Shown here: positions 54,869-61,403 of the stretch, piece after piece
Layout of the letters: each line of letters begins with the position of its first letter
How positions within the stretch are numbered: the stretch's first letter is position 1
Source: Rhizobium sp.
GTDB lineage: Bacteria > Pseudomonadota > Alphaproteobacteria > Rhizobiales > Rhizobiaceae
NCBI GenBank assembly: GCA_019739215.1
Contig: JAHHDR010000036.1
Location: forward strand, 124,001-188,000
Length of the DNA: 64,000 bases
Direction: 5' to 3'
Made by a program: the position numbers and the translations under genes
Notes under the pieces: generated by a model
What the model saw: only the letters and a program-made list of their open reading frames with translations
What the model was told of the DNA's origin: nothing
The model's database searches: none

Positions 54869-55110
54869 AGGGTTTCTCCGTTCTTGCTTTTTGTTCCCCA
54901 GTTCCCCGCTGGTGCGCAGGCGAGACTATTTGGCGGCTTTGGAAATGCAACTCAAATTGTCCTCCCGCCCAAGGCGGTCATTGGCATGCAAATGTCGGAT
55001 CGGGAGCATGACGTTTACGTTCACGTCGTTTGCAGCCTGTCGAATTCACGATCGTCAAGCTTCCGATTGACAGGGTCGGCGAAACGCGCATATTCTTTCG
55101 TACACAAATG
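54869..55110. promoter_or_regulatory. Upstream region of the peptide importer operon
   Basis: 242 bp between the OppA-like start and the minus-strand terminator at 55111. No gene seen on either strand. It should contain the promoter of the peptide importer operon, but no clear boxes could be assigned. Confidence 0.35.
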
Positions 55111-55235
55111 AAAAAAGGAGCGGACAACCGCTCCGAGGGGAAGTGCCTAAGGTCGCCAGCCGCTTGTCCGGATCTCGATTCCGGGCGTTGCACTGGTCGG
55201 GTTTGCTTGCGTTCGGCATGGTGCCGGACTAGGTT
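55111..55235 (-). ncRNA. Candidate small RNA, antisense to the Liv binding-protein leader
   Basis: A perfect 7-bp hairpin (GGAGCGG/CCGCTCC, 55117-55134) is followed on the minus strand by TTTTTT, a strong intrinsic terminator. No minus-strand gene precedes it. Upstream on the same strand are two more small stems, CGGCA-CCA-TGCCG and CCGGA-ATCGAGA-TCCGG, with unpaired CACTTCCCCTC between them and the terminator. That C-rich stretch could pair with Shine-Dalgarno sequences. The 5' end is a guess from a weak TTGCCG/CACCAT pair. The RNA would be antisense to the leader of the gene at 55264. Confidence 0.45.
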
Positions 55236-55263
55236 TCAGACGGCAAAAACTGGGGAGCGCCAC

Positions 55264-56550
55264 ATGACGGATTCCATCTTTTCGGCAGGTTCTACGATCA
55301 CGCGCCGCACTGTGCTGAGAGGCACCGCTGCCGCCGCAACGCTGCTGGCCACGCCCGCCGTGCTCCGCGCACAGGCCGGCGGCAAGATCAGGCTCGGCGC
55401 GCCGTTCCATCGCACCGGCATCGGCGCTTCCTACGGCCGCTGGTACGAGCGGACCGCCGTGGCGGCGCTCAAGCTGATCAACGAGGGCGGCGGCATCAAC
55501 GGCATGGAAGTCGAGATGATCGTCGAGGACGACGGCACCGATCCCAAGCGCGGCACCGAAGTGATCGAGAAGTTCGCAACCGAGTACAAGGTCGATGCGA
55601 TTTTCGGCCACCTCTTCAGCCATGTCGTTGCAGCGGCCGGTCCGCGCGCCGGCGAACTCAAGGTGCCCTACCTCGTCTGCTCGGAGGGCCATCAGCTGGC
55701 CGGCGGCGGCCTCAACCGCTATACGTTCCAGCCCGGCATCACCGACGTGAAGAGCCAGGTGGCCTCGATGGCGCCGTGGATCTCGCAAAATCTCGGCAAG
55801 AAGGTCGCGATGATCTTCCCGGACTACGCCTTCGGCCACAATCATCGTGACTACTTCTCCGAAGCGATCAAGGCGCAGGGCGGCGAAGTTTCGGCGCTGA
55901 TCCCGATCCCGCCGACAGAGAGCTCCTTCACCCGCTATTTCCCGCAAATTCCGGCTGACACCGAAGTGCTCTACCATGTCATGGTCGGCCCGGCCGTGCT
56001 GACCTTCGTCAAGGAACTCGGCGATCATTTCGGCTCGACTCGGCCGCAGATCTTCGGCTTCATCGACTCGCTCGAGGCGGTCGATCTCGCGACGCCGCAG
56101 CTCGACTATCTCGACGGCACCTATTTCTGGGAAGCGGCACCGCGCTATGCCCAGGCGGACCAGACCGAATTCGACAAGTTCTTCCGCGATAAGGTCGGCG
56201 TCGATGCCAATGGCGCCAGCACCAGCGACCCCAAGGACATCTCGACCTATTCCCACATGTTCTCGGTCTGGGAGACGCTTTTCGTCATCAAGAAGGCGAT
56301 GGAGACGGCCAACTACAAGGGGCCGGAGCAGAAGAACGACTTCATCACTGCCCTGGAGGCAATGGAGAAGTTCGACGCGAGCAACGAGCACCCGCAGGGC
56401 GACAAGACCTTCAACGGCAAGACCCACCAGGTGTTCGGCAAGCAGTTCATCTCCAAGGTCGAGGGCGCAAAGCTCAATGTCGTGCATGCGACCTCGATCG
56501 AGGACAGCATGTATCCCGACGAAGTCGATTACACGACGCAGGCGCTCTGA
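55264..56550 (+). CDS. Liv-type ABC transporter substrate-binding protein
   Basis: A 428-residue periplasmic binding protein. A twin-arginine-like signal (TITRRTVLRGTAAAATLL) precedes a cleavage site near ALRAQA. The mature start IRLGAPFHRTGIGASYG is in the amide/urea/aromatic branch of HAAT binding proteins. GGGGAG precedes the ATG. It heads a five-gene importer operon. The nearby molybdenum hydroxylase suggests an N-heterocyclic or aromatic substrate, but this is only context. Confidence 0.87.
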   Translation: MTDSIFSAGSTITRRTVLRGTAAAATLLATPAVLRAQAGGKIRLGAPFHRTGIGASYGRWYERTAVAALKLINEGGGINGMEVEMIVEDDGTDPKRGTEVIEKFATEYKVDAIFGHLFSHVVAAAGPRAGELKVPYLVCSEGHQLAGGGLNRYTFQPGITDVKSQVASMAPWISQNLGKKVAMIFPDYAFGHNHRDYFSEAIKAQGGEVSALIPIPPTESSFTRYFPQIPADTEVLYHVMVGPAVLTFVKELGDHFGSTRPQIFGFIDSLEAVDLATPQLDYLDGTYFWEAAPRYAQADQTEFDKFFRDKVGVDANGASTSDPKDISTYSHMFSVWETLFVIKKAMETANYKGPEQKNDFITALEAMEKFDASNEHPQGDKTFNGKTHQVFGKQFISKVEGAKLNVVHATSIEDSMYPDEVDYTTQAL

Positions 56551-56574
56551 CAGTCCGAATAGCTGAAACGGGAA

Positions 56575-56597
56575 CTCGCCGGGCATCGACCGGCGGG
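56575..56597 (+). terminator. Hairpin after the Liv binding-protein gene
   Basis: CTCGCCGG (56575-56582) pairs with CCGGCGGG (56590-56597), 8 bp with one G-T pair, followed by a T-rich TCTCTTCTTTC. It lies between the binding-protein and livH genes. Confidence 0.6.
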
Positions 56598-56634
56598 GTC
56601 TCTTCTTTCGTCCCGAGATCGAAGGTTTCGCCCG

Positions 56635-57516
56635 ATGGCTTTCGGCCCCTATCTCTTCCTCGCCATCCTCGAAGGCCTGGTGCAGGCCTCGGTCCTGACG
56701 ATCACGGCGGTGGGTCTGTCGCTGGTCTTCGGCATCATGCGCGTGGTCAATGTCGCCCATGGCGAGTTCTTCATGCTCGGGGCCGTCTTTGCATGGTTCA
56801 CGACAAGTCTGATCACGGGACATCCGGCGCTCGGCTTTCTCGCGGCGCTCATCATCAGCCCGCTGATCGTCGGCGCGATCGCCTTCGTGTCGGAACGGCT
56901 GGTGCTGAAGCGGCTGGACTACGATCCCGAGGCGACCATCGTCGCGACGATCGGGCTGCTCTACATTTTTCAGCAGTCGGCGCTGATCTTCTTCGGGCCG
57001 AATGCGCAGGCGGTCGAGCCGCCCTTCTACTGGCGCATCCGCTTTCCCTGGTTCGGCTATGACGGCTACAAGCTCTTCATCATTGCCGCCGCGATCGTGC
57101 TGATGGTCGGCGTTTGGTTCGTGATGAAGAAGACCCGCATCGGCATCGTCATGCGCGCCACGCAGCTCGATCGCGAGACGGCCCGGGCCTTCGGCATCAA
57201 TGTCGACCGGGTTTCGGCCATGGTCTTCGGGCTGGGCGGCATGCTGGCCGCGATGGCCGCTGTGCTGGTCGTTCCGATCCAGCAGGCGCATTACCTGATG
57301 GGGCACGATCCGTTGCTGCTGTCCTTCATCGTCGTGATCATCGGCGGGCTCGGCAGCGTGCAGGGCACGGTCATCGCGGCTGTCATCATCGGTCTGTCCG
57401 ATGGCATCCTGTCGGTGTTCTTCTCGCCGACGCTCGCCAAGATGGTCTCGACCATGCTCGTCGCCATGGTGCTGATCGTGCGGCCCAACGGCCTGTTCGG
57501 GAAGGCCGAGCGATGA
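56635..57516 (+). CDS. livH: Branched-chain amino acid type ABC permease (LivH)
   Basis: A 293-residue permease with about eight membrane segments and the pattern GLSLVFGIMRVVNVAHGEFFMLGA. Overlaps livM by four bases. The second LivH of the window; the two Liv operons differ clearly in sequence. Confidence 0.92.
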   Translation: MAFGPYLFLAILEGLVQASVLTITAVGLSLVFGIMRVVNVAHGEFFMLGAVFAWFTTSLITGHPALGFLAALIISPLIVGAIAFVSERLVLKRLDYDPEATIVATIGLLYIFQQSALIFFGPNAQAVEPPFYWRIRFPWFGYDGYKLFIIAAAIVLMVGVWFVMKKTRIGIVMRATQLDRETARAFGINVDRVSAMVFGLGGMLAAMAAVLVVPIQQAHYLMGHDPLLLSFIVVIIGGLGSVQGTVIAAVIIGLSDGILSVFFSPTLAKMVSTMLVAMVLIVRPNGLFGKAER

Positions 57517-58475
57517 CATCAAGCGATATTCGCCGCAACCTGATCCTGCTCGTGCTCGTCATGGCGGCGCTTTTCCTGCTACAGTTCGTCCTGCCGCAAT
57601 ATTACGTACTGACGATCACCCGGATGATGGTGCTGGCCGTCTTTGCCGTGGGCTACAACATGCTGCTCGGCTATGTTGGTCTGCTCAGCCTCGGCCATGC
57701 GATCTTCTTCGCAGCCGGGCTCTATGGCGCCGGGCTCGCGACCTACCATCTCGGGATATCCGTGCCGGTCGCCTTCCTGATCGGCATTGCCGCCGCGCTT
57801 GTGCTGGCCTTCGCGATCGGTTGGGTGGCGCTGCCGACGATGCGCATCTCCTTCATGATCGTGACGCTGATGTTCTCGCAGGTCGGCTTCCTCGCCACGC
57901 TCTACTTCGCGGCCTATACCGGCGGCCAGGACGGGCTTTCGCTGCCGCAGGCGGCGCGGCAATTCAGTTTCTTCGGCGTTGATCTCAGCCTGGCCAATGA
58001 CGCCGTGCGCTTCAACATCGCCTATCTGCTGCTGCTCGCGGCGCTGGCTATTTCCTTCGCCGTGCTGGTGAGCCGGCGCGGGCGCATCTTCACGGCGATC
58101 CGCGAGAACGAAGGGCGGACCGAAATGCTCGGCTTCAACACATTCGCCGCCAAACTCGAGGCTTTCCTCTATTCCGGCGGCATCGCGGGTGCGGCCGGTG
58201 CCGCCTACGGGCTGCTGTTCGGCTACATGGGGTCCACCTTCGCCTCGATCCAGTATTCGATCGAGGTGCTGCTGTTCACGCTGCTCGGCGGCGCGGGCAC
58301 TTTGCTCGGCCCGCTCATCGGCGTGGCGCTGATGATGGCGCTGATCGACCAGCTGAGCGAACTCACCAGCGCCTACCTGCTTGTCATCGGCGTGGTGCTG
58401 ATCGCGCTGGTTCTGTGGTTCCCCAAGGGCATCCTCGGCTCGATCCGGGAAAGGTGGGTCAAATGGCTGATGTGA
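57513..58475 (+). CDS. livM: Branched-chain amino acid type ABC permease (LivM)
   Basis: A 320-residue permease starting MTSSDIRRNLILLVLV, with LGYVGLLSLGHAIFFAAGLYGA and RRGRIFTAIRENEGRTEMLGF, the LivM signatures. Its ATG overlaps the livH stop. The livG start lies 13 bases before its stop. Confidence 0.92.
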   Translation: MTSSDIRRNLILLVLVMAALFLLQFVLPQYYVLTITRMMVLAVFAVGYNMLLGYVGLLSLGHAIFFAAGLYGAGLATYHLGISVPVAFLIGIAAALVLAFAIGWVALPTMRISFMIVTLMFSQVGFLATLYFAAYTGGQDGLSLPQAARQFSFFGVDLSLANDAVRFNIAYLLLLAALAISFAVLVSRRGRIFTAIRENEGRTEMLGFNTFAAKLEAFLYSGGIAGAAGAAYGLLFGYMGSTFASIQYSIEVLLFTLLGGAGTLLGPLIGVALMMALIDQLSELTSAYLLVIGVVLIALVLWFPKGILGSIRERWVKWLM

Positions 58476-59194
58476 CACCCATCCTTTACACGTCAGGCCT
58501 CAAGCGTCATTTCGGGGGCTTGCGTGCGGTCGACGGCATCGATTTCACTCTCAATGCTGGCGAGATCCGGGCGATCATCGGCCCGAACGGCGCGGGCAAG
58601 ACGACATTCGTGAGCCTGCTGTCCGGCCGGACTTCGGTTACAGAAGGCCGCATCATGTTCAGGGGGCGGGACACCACCGCGGTGCCGGCGTTCCAGCGCG
58701 TGCGGCTCGGAATTGCCTATACGTTCCAGATCACCAACATCTATTCCAAGCTGTCCGTCGCCGAAAATGTTCGCATCGCAGCGCTCGGGCGCGCGCAGCG
58801 TGGCGAGGCAGTGGATGTGGAGGCGGAAGCCATGGCCGCGCTTGCGGCCGTCGGCCTGTCCGATCGAGGGTCGCACCGCGCCGGCGAGATGGCGTATGGC
58901 CACCAGCGCCTCGTGGAAGTGGCCATGGGGCTCGCCCTCAAACCGTCGGTGCTCATTCTCGATGAGCCGACCCAGGGCCTGTCCGACACCGAGATCGACA
59001 GTTTCTGCGCGCTCGTCAAGGAGATCGCCCGCACGGCGACCGTCCTGCTCATCGAACACAACATGGATGTCGTCATGCGGCTTGCCGATCGCATCACCGT
59101 GCTCAATCGTGGGCTCAAGCTCGCCGAGGGCACGCCGGCGGAGATCCGCGAGAACGCCGAGGTTCAGGCAGCCTATCTCGGGACGGGTACGTGA
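58463..59194 (+). CDS. livG: Branched-chain amino acid type ABC ATPase (LivG)
   Basis: A 243-residue ATPase. Walker A GPNGAGKTT, Walker B ILDEPTQGL, and the shortened signature MAYGHQRLV. The start at 58463 overlaps livM by 13 bases, and the stop overlaps livF by one. Pairs with the next gene. Confidence 0.92.
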   Translation: MADVTPILYTSGLKRHFGGLRAVDGIDFTLNAGEIRAIIGPNGAGKTTFVSLLSGRTSVTEGRIMFRGRDTTAVPAFQRVRLGIAYTFQITNIYSKLSVAENVRIAALGRAQRGEAVDVEAEAMAALAAVGLSDRGSHRAGEMAYGHQRLVEVAMGLALKPSVLILDEPTQGLSDTEIDSFCALVKEIARTATVLLIEHNMDVVMRLADRITVLNRGLKLAEGTPAEIRENAEVQAAYLGTGT

Positions 59195-59898
59195 TGCTGC
59201 AGATCGCGAACCTCAACAGTTTCTATGGCAACGTACAGGTCCTGCGCGACTTCTCGGTCTCGGTTGCGGCGGGCGAAATCCTCTGCCTGCTCGGCCGCAA
59301 CGGCGCGGGCAAAACCACGGCGCTCAAGTCGATCCTCGGCCTGCTGCCACCCAGAAGCGGCCGTCGCGTGCTGGATGGCCGGGACATCAGCGATCTACCT
59401 GCCGAGGATATCCCGCGACAGGGAATCGGCTATGTGCCGCAGGGTCGCCGGCTCTTCACCGAACTGACGGTGAGGGAGAACTTGGAGGTCGGACTGATGA
59501 CGCGCGGTTCCGGAAAGGCCGCGCTCGAGCGCGCGGTTTCGTATTTTCCCAAGCTCACGGAGCGCTTCGGCCAGCAGGCCGGCACGCTGTCGGGCGGAGA
59601 GCAGAGCATGGTGGCGATCGCCCGTGCTCTTTGCGTCGAGCCGCGCCTGATCATGCTGGACGAGCCGACTGAGGGCCTGATGCCGTCGATGATCCAGGCG
59701 ATCCGCGATGTCGTGAGCAAGCTCCGCTCCGACGGGGTCGCCGTACTTCTCGTCGAACAGCGGATCGACGCCGTGCTGCCGGTCGCCGACCGCATCGCCT
59801 TCATGGACCAGGGCCGGGTCCAGGCCGAAGCCACGGTCGCCGAGGTCAAGGCCAACCCGGCGCTGGTGCAGAAGTATCTCGGCGTCGGGCATGGTTGA
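59194..59898 (+). CDS. livF: Branched-chain amino acid type ABC ATPase (LivF)
   Basis: A 234-residue ATPase with Walker A GRNGAGKTT, signature LSGGEQS and Walker B MLDEPTEGL. ATG 59194 overlaps the livG stop (TGATG); a GTG at 59191 is possible. It is the last gene of the operon and converges on the membrane protein gene at 59914. Confidence 0.92.
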   Translation: MLQIANLNSFYGNVQVLRDFSVSVAAGEILCLLGRNGAGKTTALKSILGLLPPRSGRRVLDGRDISDLPAEDIPRQGIGYVPQGRRLFTELTVRENLEVGLMTRGSGKAALERAVSYFPKLTERFGQQAGTLSGGEQSMVAIARALCVEPRLIMLDEPTEGLMPSMIQAIRDVVSKLRSDGVAVLLVEQRIDAVLPVADRIAFMDQGRVQAEATVAEVKANPALVQKYLGVGHG

Positions 59899-59913
59899 GA
59901 TCAGAGCGCGGGC

Positions 59914-61347
59914 TCAGATGCGCGGCGTGGCCAGGAGCCAAAGGCCGAAGCCGGTGTAGAAAACCATCAGTACGGCGAGCGGGATCTGGCTGATCACGGC
60001 CTTGCGCGCACTCGCGAATAGACGCAGCGCCATCAGGTGAGCCATAATGATGCCGATAACGTGACCGAGCGCGATCACCGTCGTCTGGGTGTTGAAGATC
60101 AGCGTCACGCCGTCCAGTGTATTGAGAAACGATGTCGTTGTGTGGGCGTCCGCGGTGCCCAACAGGTTCCAGTCGAGATCGAAGGGATCGCTCATCGCGA
60201 TGGCGGCATTCTGGCCATCGACCAGCACGCTGGTCAGGTAGTGCGCGGCCTGGAAGGCGAGGGCGATCGGGGTGATCGAATGCACCAGCCGGCCCGAGAC
60301 CTCCCGCCAGCGACCTGCCTCGCCCGCCATTGCGGCCCCGGCGACGACCGAGAGGATGAAGGCGGCCGATAGTGCCGCGAAAGTGCCGATCAGGCCGATC
60401 GTGCCCGACCAGACGACCGCGCTGCGCCCCGGGAATTCAAGGGGATTGATTCCGATGGCGCCGAGCCACAGGAATGTGCGGGACAGGCCGTCGAAGGTGA
60501 CGGTGGAGAGCGTCAGCAGCAGGAACAGGACCGCAGAGAGGGGGAGCGGTGGTAGCTCGGTCAATGTCCGGCCGGGCCAGACGAGACTAAGCCGGGTGCG
60601 GTCCGATGCTGCCGGTTCCCGCGCGATCGGTGACAGCCGCCCGATCAGGCCGAAGAAAATCGAGAACGGTTCGGCGCGTGCCATCCAGTCCTTTTCGCCA
60701 AACACAAGCGCACCGATCAGATTGAAAACGACATAGATGGCGACGGCGGCCGCCAGCCGATCCGGGTCGGCCGGTGCGAGGTCGATGAGCTCGAACCAGG
60801 CGAAAGCCGCGAACTGCAGGATGGCGATGAGGTAGCCGATGCCGGTCGGCAGGGTTGCGAGAGGGTCGCGCCCGCGGCGGCCGAGCAGCGCTAGAAGCCC
60901 GGTCCAGGGATTGAGATGCGGCCAGAGCGGGCCGGTCACCGCCTGGATGACGGTGAAGCAGACCCACCACATGGTCCAGATCATCGCCGGCAGCGGATTG
61001 GCGACGGGATCGCGACTGCCGAAAAAGCCCGCGAGCACCAGCACGCTCAGGAAGAGCAGGGCGACGACAGACGTCGCCGCATGTGGAATGTCACGGACGG
61101 CAAACAGCGGCAGCCGCATGTCGGCCACGCGGTCGACGAGGCGTGGCGGGAGGATCGCGAGAAGCACGAAGGACGCCGCGACGGCCAGGGCGGCACCCGC
61201 GAGATAATAGCCGGTTGGAAGCAGAAGGATAATACCGCCTTCCGCGCCATGCGCCAAGGCTGAGGACGGCAGGAGGATGATCGCCAGCCTGCCAGCGACA
61301 CGCTGGACCATCCGGCGCTGGATGCCGCGCTCCCTCCCGCCGGACAT
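59914..61347 (-). CDS. Polytopic membrane protein of unknown function
   Basis: A 477-residue protein from ATG 61347. Residues to about 32 look like a signal peptide ending SSALAHG, followed by about eleven hydrophobic segments (for example FVLLAILPPRLV, AVLFLLLTLSTVTF, ALGHVIGIIMAHLMALRLF). I do not recognise the family. Tryptophan-rich WTMWWVCF and several membrane histidines are visible. It lies 56 bases after a NicB-like gene on the same strand and may be a quinol or electron-transfer partner for its cytochrome. The start is uncertain: 61455 and 61311 are also in frame. Confidence 0.6.
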   Translation of the reverse strand: MSGGRERGIQRRMVQRVAGRLAIILLPSSALAHGAEGGIILLLPTGYYLAGAALAVAASFVLLAILPPRLVDRVADMRLPLFAVRDIPHAATSVVALLFLSVLVLAGFFGSRDPVANPLPAMIWTMWWVCFTVIQAVTGPLWPHLNPWTGLLALLGRRGRDPLATLPTGIGYLIAILQFAAFAWFELIDLAPADPDRLAAAVAIYVVFNLIGALVFGEKDWMARAEPFSIFFGLIGRLSPIAREPAASDRTRLSLVWPGRTLTELPPLPLSAVLFLLLTLSTVTFDGLSRTFLWLGAIGINPLEFPGRSAVVWSGTIGLIGTFAALSAAFILSVVAGAAMAGEAGRWREVSGRLVHSITPIALAFQAAHYLTSVLVDGQNAAIAMSDPFDLDWNLLGTADAHTTTSFLNTLDGVTLIFNTQTTVIALGHVIGIIMAHLMALRLFASARKAVISQIPLAVLMVFYTGFGLWLLATPRI

Positions 61348-61403
61348 TGCCTGCTCGGGGGGGGCCGCCGTTATCGGTGCGCACATTGTCACGCCCGGCG
61401 CTT

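Noticed and set aside
55147..57522. 791-codon minus-strand ORF opposite the Liv genes
   Set aside because: Antisense to well-supported importer genes, with low-complexity composition. Its tail overlaps the candidate sRNA but gives no protein family.
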